DNA from: Frateuria_A sp049727805 | GTDB taxonomy: Bacteria; Pseudomonadota; Gammaproteobacteria; Xanthomonadales; Rhodanobacteraceae | Reading direction: 5' to 3' | NCBI RefSeq assembly: GCF_049727805.1 | Contig: NZ_JBCNYA010000006.1 | Coordinates: 62,001 to 126,000 of the forward strand | DNA: 64,000 nucleotides | Shown: in pieces, positions 16,983-24,765 of the stretch | Layout of the letters: every line of letters begins with the position of its first letter | How positions within the stretch are numbered: the first letter of the stretch is position 1 | Notes under the pieces: generated by a model | Told to the model about the DNA's origin: nothing | Database searches by the model: none | The model's input: the letters and a program-made list of their open reading frames with translations, nothing else | Made by a program: the position numbers and the translations under genes

Positions 16983-17872
16983 ACGCCACGCCGCGCGCGC
17001 AGGTCGAGGCCTGGCTCGGCCGGCTCGCTGGCGAGCGCCAGGCCTCCGCCCACACCGTCGCCGCCTATCGCCGCGACCTGGACAAGCTGCTGCACTGGAT
17101 GGAAGCGCAGGGCGTCGCCGATTTCGCCGCGCTGGGTCCGCACCGGCTGCGCGCCTTCGTCGCCGCCGAGCGTCGGGCGGGGTTGTCGCCGAAGAGCCTG
17201 CAGCGGCTGCTCTCCTCCTGCCGCAGCCTGTTCCGCCAGCTCACCCGCGAAGGCCTGCTGGCGCACGACCCGGCGGCCGGCGTGCGCGGTCCCAAGGTGC
17301 ACCGCAAGCTGCCGCAGGTGCTGGACGTGGACGAGGCCGGCGCGCTGGTGGAGAACACCGGCGCGGGCGCGCTGGCGCTGCGCGACCGCGCGATGCTGGA
17401 ATTGTTCTATTCCTCCGGCCTGCGCCTGTCGGAACTGACCGGCCTGCGCTGGGGTGACCTGAGCCTGGAGGAGGGCGAGGTGCGCGTGCTCGGCAAGGGA
17501 TCGAAGACGCGCATCGTGCCGGTGGGCAGCCACGCGGTCGCCGCGCTGCGCGCGCTCGGACAGGCCGAGGGCGCGTTGCCGATGGCGCCCGTGTTCCGCG
17601 GGCGGGCGGGCGCGCCGGTCAGTCCGCGCACCGTGCAGGCGCGGCTGAAGCAACTGGCGCTGGCGCAGGGCTTCGCCAAGCGCGTGCACCCGCACCTGCT
17701 GCGGCACACCTTCGCCAGCCACATGCTCGAATCGTCCGGCGATCTGCGCGCGGTGCAGGAACTGCTCGGCCACGCCGACATCGCCACCACGCAGATCTAC
17801 ACCCACCTGGATTTCCAGCACCTGGCCAAGGTCTACGACGCGGCGCACCCGCGCGCGCGGCGCAAGGGCTGA
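16979..17872 (+). CDS. xerC: Tyrosine recombinase XerC with apparent CTG start
   Basis: About 297 residues. The N-terminal SAM-like domain (VEAWLGRLAGERQASAHTVA) is followed by the catalytic domain with Arg in SSGLRLSELTGL, Lys in GKGSKTRIVPV, HLLRHTFASHML, a conserved His in LLGHADIATTQIY and the nucleophile Tyr in that segment. With XerD it resolves chromosome dimers at dif. No ATG, GTG or TTG lies in frame near the expected start. A CTG at 16979, overlapping the DUF484 stop as CTGA and preceded by AGGA six bases upstream, gives the right N-terminus. The next ATG, 40 codons on, would remove much of the DNA-binding domain. Confidence 0.88.
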   Translation: MNATPRAQVEAWLGRLAGERQASAHTVAAYRRDLDKLLHWMEAQGVADFAALGPHRLRAFVAAERRAGLSPKSLQRLLSSCRSLFRQLTREGLLAHDPAAGVRGPKVHRKLPQVLDVDEAGALVENTGAGALALRDRAMLELFYSSGLRLSELTGLRWGDLSLEEGEVRVLGKGSKTRIVPVGSHAVAALRALGQAEGALPMAPVFRGRAGAPVSPRTVQARLKQLALAQGFAKRVHPHLLRHTFASHMLESSGDLRAVQELLGHADIATTQIYTHLDFQHLAKVYDAAHPRARRKG

Positions 17873-17907
17873 AAAAAAAGCGCCACCGGGCAGGTGCGCC
17901 GGTGGCG
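17872..17907 (-). terminator. Intrinsic terminator of the TonB-dependent receptor gene
   Basis: On the minus strand the stem CGCCACCGG/CCGGTGGCG (arms 17899-17907 and 17881-17889) is followed by a run of eight T (A's at 17872-17879 on the plus strand). It lies about 45 bases after the receptor stop at 17953. The T-run reaches into the last base of xerC. Confidence 0.88.
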
Positions 17908-17952
17908 AACGGGGAGATCCTGCGGCGGCATCCCTGCCGCCGCACCTTGCCG

Positions 17953-20900
17953 TTACAGCTCGAAGTCGTAGCGGGCGCCGAACTGGAAGTAGCGCGGCGT
18001 CTGGTAGGACAACGGTTGCTGGTAGCTCAGGTTGGGCGCGCCGCTGCCGGTCTCGCCCAGCTCGTTGATGCTCATCACCGTCTGCGTGTCGAACACGTTC
18101 ACCACCGTCGCGGTGAAGGCGAGCTTGTGGTCGGCAAACGCCGGCCGGTACTGCGCGCCCAGGTCGAGGCGGTAGGTCCACGGCAGGCGTCCCTTGCTGC
18201 CGCGCGGCGTGAGCTGCCCGCCGCAGTAGAAGTACGAGTTGCCGTAGTTGATCTCGGGCGGGATGTCGCCGGGATACACGCCGATGCAGTTCTTCGGACG
18301 GCCCGATTCGATCAGCACGTTGGCGCTGAGCAGCCACTCCGGATTGACCTGGTAGTAGCCGTAGGCGCGGATCTGGTGCGTGCGGTCGTTCGCCTCCGGA
18401 CCGTTGGAGCCGATCATCAGTTCCTTGTGGTCCCAGTCCTGCGTGACCGACGGATCGAGCTGGCCGATGTCGGACTTGAGCAGGCCTTCGGAATTGCCGT
18501 AGCTGCGCGAGAAGGTGTAGTCGAGCCGGCCGAACCAGTGCTCGTCGAAGCGGTGTTCCAGGTAGGCATCGAGCGCGTAGTAGGCGCGCTTGGCCTCGGG
18601 CAGGCCGATGTCGGCGGCGCTCAGCTTGATGTCTTCCAGCGTGCCGTCGCCGTTGAGGTCGATCAGGAAGCGGTTGGACTGGCCCGGATTGATGATGTAG
18701 CAGTTGGGCGAGGGATCCGGGTAGTCCACGCCGTTGGCCGCGGCCCAGGCCACGAACGGGCGCGAATCGCACCAGTCGTCGATGATGCTGCGCAGCTTGC
18801 GGTAGCGCACCTTGGCGCCGTAGGTCCAGTTCTCGGCGAGCTGCTTGTCGAAGCCGACGATGAACTCGTCCTGGTAGTAGGCCTTGAGGTTGCGCGCGGA
18901 GATCGAGCGCGGGTCCGGCGGCGTGCCGTCGGCGCCGTTGGCGTAGACGGTGTTCTCGATCGGATTCCAGTTCGGCGGCGTGCCGTTGGTATTGGGTGCG
19001 CCGTCGTAGGTGCCCCACTGGGTTTCGTAGAGCGAGCCCGATGCGCCACGTACGGCGACGTTGTTGGGAATGGCCAGGTGGTAGCGGCCGGCGTTGGCGT
19101 AGACCTTGAAGCTGGAATCGCCCATCACGTCCCAGGTCAGGCCCAGGCGCGGCGCGAGCTGATGGCGCTGCTTGGCGAACACTTCGCCGACCGAGTTCAG
19201 GTTGGAGAACTGTTCGTTGCGCAGGCCGAGGTAGGCCAGCCAGCGGTCGCTGACCTGCCAGTGGTCTTCGAGGTACTGCGCTTCCTGCTGCACGCGCGCC
19301 TTGCCGATGGCGGTGAACACGTAGCGTTCGACGATGCCGGTGTGGCCGGGCGGCACCGGCAGGTTGCCGCGCGTCTCGATCACGCCGCTCGGCGGGTTGT
19401 CGTAGTAGAACCAGCCGACGCCGCCGGAGGTGTCCGAGCCGTTGAGCGACTCGACCTCGTAGCGGTCCACGCCGGCGCGCAGGTCGTGGTCGCCCAGGCG
19501 GTACTCCACGTTCAGGTGCCAGCCGCGGGTGTCATCGTAGGCGCCCGGCGCGGCGATGCTGCTGCTGATGTTGCAGCCCTGCAGGCGCTGCGAGGGCGGC
19601 ACGCTGTCGCGGTTGTCGGCGAAGTAGACGCAGTCGGAACCGGAGGTCAGGTCGACGTGGTCGGTGTGCTCCTTGCCGTAGAGCGCATCCACCGTGAGGT
19701 TGTCGGTGATGTAGCCGGTGTAGTGGGCGATGTAGACCTTGCCGCCGGGCGAGGTGCCGGCCGTGCCCTTGTTCTTCTGGCTGCGCCAGCCCTTGTAGGA
19801 GCCCTGGATGTCGTTGACGCCGTCGTAGTTGTACTGCGTGGCATAGGTCGAGGCGGTGTCGCCCAGGCCGGTCAGTTCCAGGATGTGGCTGTCGGTGATG
19901 TTCCAGTCGACCTTCGCCAGCCAGCGGTCGGTCTTGTTGGTGTTGTACGAGCGGGTGACGTTCTCGCCCAGCGTGTAGGTGTTGTTCTCCGACTTGATCG
20001 TCTCGGCCGAACCGAAGAAGAACAGCTTGTCCTGGATCAGCGGGCCACCGACGTAGGCGCTGTACTGGGTTTCCCACAGCTTGGCCGAATGCTTGTCGCG
20101 GCCGGTGATCTGCTCGCCGTCGGCGGGACGGTAGGTCGCCCGTTCGGATTCGCGCAGGCCGGCCGGGGTGTAGAGCACCTGCGCGCCGCCCTGCCAGTGG
20201 TTGGTGCCGCGCTTGGTTACCAGGTTCACCACGCCGCCGGTGGAGCGGCCGTACTCGGCGCCGTAGCCGCCGGTGAACACCTGCTCCTGCTCGATCGAAG
20301 CGAACGGCAGCGTGGTCGCGCCCAGGCCGGTGAGCGGGTTGGTCACCGGGAAGCCGTTGACGTAGTACTGGTTCTCCGCCGCCGAGGAGCCGCCCAGCGA
20401 AACGGCGTTGCCGTAGCGCGAATCGGCGTTGACCGAGCCGGGCGCCAGCAGCACCGCCGCGTTGACGCTCTGCGGCAGCGGCAGGCGCTGCAGCTGCGCG
20501 GCGGTAAGCACGGTGCGCGTGTCCACCGAGGACACGTCGATCGCCGGTAGCGCGCTGGCGACCACGTTGATGCCGCCCAGGTTGGTCGCGTTGGCCGCAT
20601 CCGCGGCGGCGGCGAAGGACACGTCGGTGCTGCTGCCGACGTTGACCTGCACGCTGTCGCGCGCCTGCACGGTCTGGCCGTCCTGCTGCAGGGTCACGCG
20701 GTAGCGGCCCACCGGCAGCGAGGCGGCGCGATAGCGTCCGTCCTGGCTGACCGGCACGTCGCGGCTGAAGCCGGTGGCGGTGCTCTCGATGTGCACGATC
20801 GCGCCCGGTGCCGCCTCGACGCGGCCGAAGATGGCGCCGGAGGCGTTGGTCTGCGCCAGCACGGCGCCGGCGCCAAGGCTGCCGCCCAGCGCGAGCGCCA

Positions 20901-20961
20901 GGGCGCTCAGCCGCAACGGGTGGGACAACGGTGGCCTGTTCGACTTGCGACTGCTCGACAT
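17953..20961 (-). CDS. TonB-dependent receptor with N-terminal carboxypeptidase-regulatory-like domain
   Basis: A 1002-residue outer membrane protein. A signal peptide ends near AGAVLAQ. A beta-sandwich domain of about 75 residues (SGAIFGRVEAAPGAIVHIES) comes before the plug, seen in RTVLTAAQLQRLPLPQSVNA and GGYGAEYGRSTGGVVNLVTK. The rest is a 22-strand-type barrel ending FQFGARYDFEL. The arrangement resembles Oar-like receptors that import large or carbohydrate ligands. The gene is alone, between xerC and hslV, on the opposite strand, with its own terminator and a paired palindromic operator. Ligand unknown; no metal- or sugar-pathway gene is next to it. Confidence 0.93.
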   Translation of the reverse strand: MSSSRKSNRPPLSHPLRLSALALALGGSLGAGAVLAQTNASGAIFGRVEAAPGAIVHIESTATGFSRDVPVSQDGRYRAASLPVGRYRVTLQQDGQTVQARDSVQVNVGSSTDVSFAAAADAANATNLGGINVVASALPAIDVSSVDTRTVLTAAQLQRLPLPQSVNAAVLLAPGSVNADSRYGNAVSLGGSSAAENQYYVNGFPVTNPLTGLGATTLPFASIEQEQVFTGGYGAEYGRSTGGVVNLVTKRGTNHWQGGAQVLYTPAGLRESERATYRPADGEQITGRDKHSAKLWETQYSAYVGGPLIQDKLFFFGSAETIKSENNTYTLGENVTRSYNTNKTDRWLAKVDWNITDSHILELTGLGDTASTYATQYNYDGVNDIQGSYKGWRSQKNKGTAGTSPGGKVYIAHYTGYITDNLTVDALYGKEHTDHVDLTSGSDCVYFADNRDSVPPSQRLQGCNISSSIAAPGAYDDTRGWHLNVEYRLGDHDLRAGVDRYEVESLNGSDTSGGVGWFYYDNPPSGVIETRGNLPVPPGHTGIVERYVFTAIGKARVQQEAQYLEDHWQVSDRWLAYLGLRNEQFSNLNSVGEVFAKQRHQLAPRLGLTWDVMGDSSFKVYANAGRYHLAIPNNVAVRGASGSLYETQWGTYDGAPNTNGTPPNWNPIENTVYANGADGTPPDPRSISARNLKAYYQDEFIVGFDKQLAENWTYGAKVRYRKLRSIIDDWCDSRPFVAWAAANGVDYPDPSPNCYIINPGQSNRFLIDLNGDGTLEDIKLSAADIGLPEAKRAYYALDAYLEHRFDEHWFGRLDYTFSRSYGNSEGLLKSDIGQLDPSVTQDWDHKELMIGSNGPEANDRTHQIRAYGYYQVNPEWLLSANVLIESGRPKNCIGVYPGDIPPEINYGNSYFYCGGQLTPRGSKGRLPWTYRLDLGAQYRPAFADHKLAFTATVVNVFDTQTVMSINELGETGSGAPNLSYQQPLSYQTPRYFQFGARYDFEL

Positions 20962-21063
20962 GCTTTGAATCTCCCCTCAATGCCCGACTGGGCGGTTCGG
21001 CGACTGCGCATCGCAGCGCCGGCTGGCGAGGGCTCCGGTGCATGACGGCAGATCGAATCAGGA

Positions 21064-21104
21064 ATTTAGATCGATCTAAATACGAAGCAGCTAGATCGAT
21101 CCAA
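21064..21104 (-). promoter_or_regulatory. Promoter with two tandem GATCGATC-centred operators, receptor gene
   Basis: ATTTAGATCGATCTAAAT (21064-21081) is a perfect 18-base palindrome; TAGATCGATCCA (21092-21103) is a near-perfect copy centred exactly 25 bases away. On the minus strand TTGGAT (21104-21099) and TATTTA (21082-21077), 16 bases apart, make a plausible promoter, so one site covers the -35 and the other the -10. Even palindromes with a central CG are typical of LacI-family operators; that family assignment is inference. No such regulator lies in the window. Confidence 0.62.
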
Positions 21105-21302
21105 ACTGCACGCCATAAGGCGTGTCCTGCGGTCTTCCGTCGATGGCTCCACTGGGTGTTGGCGCCTCGTGTTCCTGCGGGAACACCTCCCTTGGCGGCG
21201 CCTGCCCGCCGCGCATGCGCTGCGCCGGGCCCTCCCGGGCAGTAGAAACTTGCGAACCGGCCCTTGTCAACCGTCTGCCGGCCGTTCTGCCGAACCGGTC
21301 GT

Positions 21303-21333
21303 CCCTTGGGTTCGGCGCCGCCGCGCCCCACAT
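21303..21333 (+). promoter_or_regulatory. Candidate sigma-32 promoter of hslVU
   Basis: CCCTTGGG (21303-21310) and CCCCACAT (21326-21333), with 15 bases between the CTTGGG and CCCCAC elements, resemble the heat-shock consensus CTTGAA and CCCCATNT. It lies 32 bases before the hslV ATG. HslVU is a heat-shock operon in E. coli, which agrees, but the -35 deviates at its last two bases. Confidence 0.45.
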
Positions 21334-21365
21334 CCGGTGATTCACGCAGCCACAGGCATCACCGC

Positions 21366-21932
21366 ATGGAATCGTTCCACGCCACCACCATTCTCTCGGT
21401 CCGCCGCGGCGGGCGTGTCGTGCTGGGCGGCGACGGCCAGGTCACGCTGGGCAACACGGTGATGAAGTCGAACGCGCGCAAGATCCGCCGGCTCGGCAAG
21501 GGCGACGTGCTGGCCGGCTTTGCCGGCGCCACCGCCGATGCGTTCACGCTGTTCGAGCTGTTCGAGCAGAAGCTGGACAAGCACGGCAACAACCTCACCC
21601 GCGCCGCAGTGGAGATGGCCAAGGAATGGCGCACCGACCGGCGCTTCGGCAAGCTCGAGGCGATGCTCGCGGTGGCCGACAAGGACGCCTCGCTGCTGAT
21701 CTCCGGCAACGGCGACGTGCTGGAGCCCGAGCACGGCCTGATCGCGATCGGCTCCGGCGGCCCCTACGCCCAGGCCGCCGCGCTCTCGCTGCTGGAAAAC
21801 ACCGACATGGGCGCGCGCCAGATCGTGGAGAAGGCGCTGAAGATCGCCGGCGACATCTGCATCTACACCAACCACAGCACCACGATCGAAGAGCTGGAGG
21901 CGGGCACGGCGAACGGGGAAGCGGGAACGTGA
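21366..21932 (+). CDS. hslV: ATP-dependent protease peptidase subunit HslV
   Basis: A 188-residue proteasome-like Thr peptidase. The chain begins MESFHATTILSVRRGG; removal of a short leader before TT would expose the catalytic Thr. GDGQVTLGN and the late ISGNGDVLEPEHGLIAIGSGGPYAQAAA segment are conserved. Twelve subunits form the chamber fed by HslU. The C-terminal tail (EAGTANGEAGT) is somewhat longer than usual. The gene is 61 bases before hslU and they surely form one operon. Confidence 0.96.
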   Translation: MESFHATTILSVRRGGRVVLGGDGQVTLGNTVMKSNARKIRRLGKGDVLAGFAGATADAFTLFELFEQKLDKHGNNLTRAAVEMAKEWRTDRRFGKLEAMLAVADKDASLLISGNGDVLEPEHGLIAIGSGGPYAQAAALSLLENTDMGARQIVEKALKIAGDICIYTNHSTTIEELEAGTANGEAGT

Positions 21933-21993
21933 GCCTGTCCGTTACCGCATATCCGCCGCTTCCTTTTCCCCTGTTCCCCACCCCGGCTACCCC

Positions 21994-23331
21994 ATGAGCG
22001 AACTCACTCCCCGCGAAATCGTCAACGAGCTCGACCGCTACATCATCGGCCAGAACGACGCCAAGCGCGCCGTGGCGATCGCCCTGCGCAACCGCTGGCG
22101 CCGCATGCAGCTGGACCCGGAGATGCGCAACGAGGTGACGCCGAAGAACATCCTGATGATCGGGCCCACCGGCGTGGGCAAGACCGAGATCGCGCGCCGC
22201 CTGGCGACGCTGGCCAACGCGCCGTTCGTGAAAGTGGAGGCGACCAAGTTCACCGAGGTCGGCTACGTCGGCAAGGACGTCGAGTCGATCATCCGCGACC
22301 TGGCCGACGTGGCCTACAAGCTCACCCGCGAGCAGGCCGCCCGGCGCGTGCGCTCGCAGGCCGAGGACCGCGCCGAGGATCGCATTCTCGACGCGCTGCT
22401 GCCGCGGCGGCAGACCGCGACCGACTGGTCGCATGACCTCACCGTTTCCTCCGCCGACAGCGACACCCGCCAGAAGCTGCGCAAGCAGTTGCGCGAGGGC
22501 GCGCTGGACGACCGCGAGATCGAGCTGGACTTCGCCATGAACGTGGGCGTGGAGATCATGTCGCCGCCGGGCATGGAAGAGATGGGCCAGCAGCTGCGCC
22601 AGATGTTCCAGAACATCGGCGGCGCGCGCACGCAGTCGCGCAAGCTGCCGATCAAGACCGCCCGTCCGCTGCTGGTCGACGAGGAGGCCGGCAAGCTGCT
22701 CAACGACGAGGAGGTGCGCGCGCAGGCGGTCGAGGCGGCCGAGCAGAACGGCATCGTCTTCATCGACGAGATCGACAAGGTGGCGCAGCGCTCCGAATGG
22801 GGCGGCGCCGGCGTCAGCCGCGAGGGTGTGCAGCGCGACCTGCTGCCGCTGGTGGAGGGCTCCACCGTGGCGACCAAGTACGGGCCGATCAAGACCGACC
22901 ACATGCTGTTCATCGCCTCGGGTGCGTTTTCGCTGTCCAAGCCTTCGGACCTGATCCCGGAACTGCAGGGCCGCCTGCCGATCCGCGTCGAGCTGTCGGC
23001 GCTGTCGGTCGACGACTTCAAACGCATCCTTCGCGAGCCGCACAACGCACTCACGAAGCAGTACGTGGCCCTGCTGGGCACCGAGGGCGTGGCGATCGAG
23101 TTCACCGATTCGGGAATCGACCGCCTGGCCGAGGTCGCCTGCCAGGTGAACGAGCGCACCGAGAACATCGGCGCCCGCCGCCTGCACACAGTGATGGAGC
23201 GCCTGCTGGAGAGGATCTCGTTCGAGGCCGCGGACAAGTCCGGCGAAAAGTACCTGATCGACGCCGAACAGGTAGACAAGAACCTGGGTTCGCTGGTGAA
23301 GGACCAGGATCTCAGCCGTTACATCCTCTGA
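21994..23331 (+). CDS. hslU: ATP-dependent protease ATPase subunit HslU
   Basis: A 445-residue AAA+ unfoldase. Walker A is GPTGVGKTEIAR, Walker B is GIVFIDEIDKV, with the family pore loop region VGYVGKDVESIIRDL. The I-domain insertion (about residues 110-240) and sensor regions are present, and the chain ends DQDLSRYIL, the tail that docks into HslV. It hexamerises, unfolds substrates with ATP and threads them into HslV. Length is standard. Confidence 0.97.
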   Translation: MSELTPREIVNELDRYIIGQNDAKRAVAIALRNRWRRMQLDPEMRNEVTPKNILMIGPTGVGKTEIARRLATLANAPFVKVEATKFTEVGYVGKDVESIIRDLADVAYKLTREQAARRVRSQAEDRAEDRILDALLPRRQTATDWSHDLTVSSADSDTRQKLRKQLREGALDDREIELDFAMNVGVEIMSPPGMEEMGQQLRQMFQNIGGARTQSRKLPIKTARPLLVDEEAGKLLNDEEVRAQAVEAAEQNGIVFIDEIDKVAQRSEWGGAGVSREGVQRDLLPLVEGSTVATKYGPIKTDHMLFIASGAFSLSKPSDLIPELQGRLPIRVELSALSVDDFKRILREPHNALTKQYVALLGTEGVAIEFTDSGIDRLAEVACQVNERTENIGARRLHTVMERLLERISFEAADKSGEKYLIDAEQVDKNLGSLVKDQDLSRYIL

Positions 23332-23351
23332 ACAAGCCCCATGGGGCCCTC

Positions 23352-23360
23352 TGGTAAAAT
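23352..23360 (+). promoter_or_regulatory. Extended -10 promoter directly before the 23368 gene
   Basis: TGGTAAAAT matches an extended -10 (TGn plus TAAAAT at 23355-23360). The ATG at 23368 is seven bases after the hexamer, where transcription would be expected to begin, and no ribosome site fits before it. A leaderless mRNA is possible. Confidence 0.45.
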
Positions 23361-23367
23361 TCCTGTC

Positions 23368-23982
23368 ATGGGCAAGATCATCGAACTCAAGACCACCGGC
23401 CAGCGCGCGCAGCTGCGCGAGGCCCAGCAGGAGCAGCAACTGGTCCGGCTGTGGCGCGCCGAACTCGAACACGGCAGCTTCTGCGGCTACGTCGGCGGGG
23501 TGGGCCGCGAGTTCTTCCTGCTGTGGGTGGTCGGCGACGGCATCACCTACGACGGCATGTACGTGATGCGCCACCGCGACGTCTCCGAGCTGGAGGCGCC
23601 GGACAAGCACCACGAGTTCATGGAAAAGGCGCTCAAGCACAAGCAGCTGCTGCCACGCACGCCGCGCGGCTTCCCGCTCGACTCGATCCGTGAGGTGGTG
23701 CAGGCCGCCGGCAAGCTGGCGCCGGTGATCGGCGTGCACGTGGACAGCGAGGAAGAAGCCGAGGTCTGCTACATCGGCCGGCTGGTCGGCGTGGAGGAAG
23801 ACGGCTTCACCCTGCAGGAGATCAGCCCCGACGCCGAATGGCTGCGCGAGGCGTCGTTCTTCGCCTGGGACGAGGTCTCCACGATCAGCATGGAAGACGG
23901 CTACGCACAGGCGCTGCTGGCCGTCGCCGGTACGCCGCCGCCGCTGGAGCAGGGCGACTCGGGCATCGGCCGCGCGCACTGA
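23368..23982 (+). CDS. Conserved uncharacterised protein downstream of hslU
   Basis: A 204-residue soluble protein (MGKIIELKTTGQRAQLREAQ) with no signal peptide or membrane segment. It contains GSFCGYVGGVGREFFLLWVV and VCYIGRLVGVEEDGFTLQEI, the latter beta-rich and SH3- or Sm-like in feel, but no family is recognised. The frame also has an ATG nine codons upstream, without a ribosome site. It lies 36 bases after hslU and may be read with it or from its own extended -10 promoter. Function unknown. Confidence 0.72.
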   Translation: MGKIIELKTTGQRAQLREAQQEQQLVRLWRAELEHGSFCGYVGGVGREFFLLWVVGDGITYDGMYVMRHRDVSELEAPDKHHEFMEKALKHKQLLPRTPRGFPLDSIREVVQAAGKLAPVIGVHVDSEEEAEVCYIGRLVGVEEDGFTLQEISPDAEWLREASFFAWDEVSTISMEDGYAQALLAVAGTPPPLEQGDSGIGRAH

Positions 23983-23990
23983 CCCGATCC

Positions 23991-24057
23991 CGTACGCAGG
24001 GTGGGCATCAGCCCACCAGCCCTCCACAAGACCCCGCTGAGCTGAAACCACCCTACG
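23991..24057. repeat. REP-like palindromic repeat pair
   Basis: The left unit reads GGGTGGGCATCAGCCCACC and the right unit is its inverted, diverged copy ending ACCACCCTACG. It shares the GGGTGGGC-TCAGCCCACC core with elements at 27829, 40892 and 56072. The right unit overlaps the stop of the transporter gene. Confidence 0.75.
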
Positions 24058-24685
24058 CGCGCGCCCGGCGATGCTCGCCATGGGCCGCCGTCCACACTTC
24101 GCGCGCCGCGTCCGCATTCATCGCGGCGATCCCCAGGCCGACTACCACGTCCGGCCAGACCGAACTGGTCCAGGCGGTCACGCCGCCCGCCAGTACGATC
24201 GCCACGTTGGCGAAGGCATCGTTGCGCGCCGACAGGAACGCGGCGCAGGTGAGGCTGCCGGCGTGATGCCGGAAGCGCACCAGCAACCCCGCGCACACCA
24301 GGTTCACGCCCAGCGCGCCCAGTCCGGTCGCCGACAACGGCAGCGGCGCCGGCGGCAACGGCAGTTGCAGCTTCCGCCACAGCGCCCATAGCAGGGCCAG
24401 CGCCGGCAGCAGCAGGATTACCGCCAGCAGCATGCCCATCCGCGCCCGCGCCACCGGCGACCAACCCAGCGCCAGCACGATCAGCAGGTTGACCGAGGCG
24501 TCCTCCAGGAAGTCGATGCTGTCGGCGAACAGCGATACCGAACCGATGGCGAGCGCCACCGCGAACTCGACACCGAAGTAGGCGAGGTTGAGCAAGGCGA
24601 CCAGCCGCACCGCACGGTGCAGGGCAGTGGCCGCGGAACCGGGAAGCGGGAACACGGGCGACTCCGCTGAACGGAAACGCAGCAT
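24053..24685 (-). CDS. Cation diffusion facilitator-like membrane transporter
   Basis: A 210-residue membrane protein with about six hydrophobic segments. VALAIGSVSLFADSIDFLED and LSARNDAFANVAIVLAGGVTAW match the two metal-binding transmembrane helices of CDF proteins, with Asp residues in the place of the metal site. It lacks the long cytoplasmic C-terminal domain, so it is the short form. By family it would export Zn2+, Co2+ or similar using the proton gradient. Its stop lies inside a REP-like repeat. It is divergent from ribokinase. Confidence 0.8.
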   Translation of the reverse strand: MLRFRSAESPVFPLPGSAATALHRAVRLVALLNLAYFGVEFAVALAIGSVSLFADSIDFLEDASVNLLIVLALGWSPVARARMGMLLAVILLLPALALLWALWRKLQLPLPPAPLPLSATGLGALGVNLVCAGLLVRFRHHAGSLTCAAFLSARNDAFANVAIVLAGGVTAWTSSVWPDVVVGLGIAAMNADAAREVWTAAHGEHRRARA

Positions 24686-24765
24686 CCTCGCACGGCCGCA
24701 CCGCGCGCCGGGTGATGGCCGCCATGCCGCTATGCTTGCCGATCATCCCGGGCAAGGAACCCCGC

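Larger units (their letters stand above)
20962..21365. other. 404-base intergenic region between receptor gene and hslV
   Basis: This is the longest gene-free stretch. The left part is the receptor leader (about 100 bases), the middle holds the paired operator, and the right part leads to hslV and has a heat-shock-like promoter. I see no further open frame with a ribosome site and no RNA gene. Confidence 0.7.

Noticed and set aside
17902..20550. An 880-codon plus-strand open frame opposite the TonB receptor
   Set aside because: Its translation lacks any domain, and the minus strand encodes a complete receptor with signal peptide, plug and barrel.
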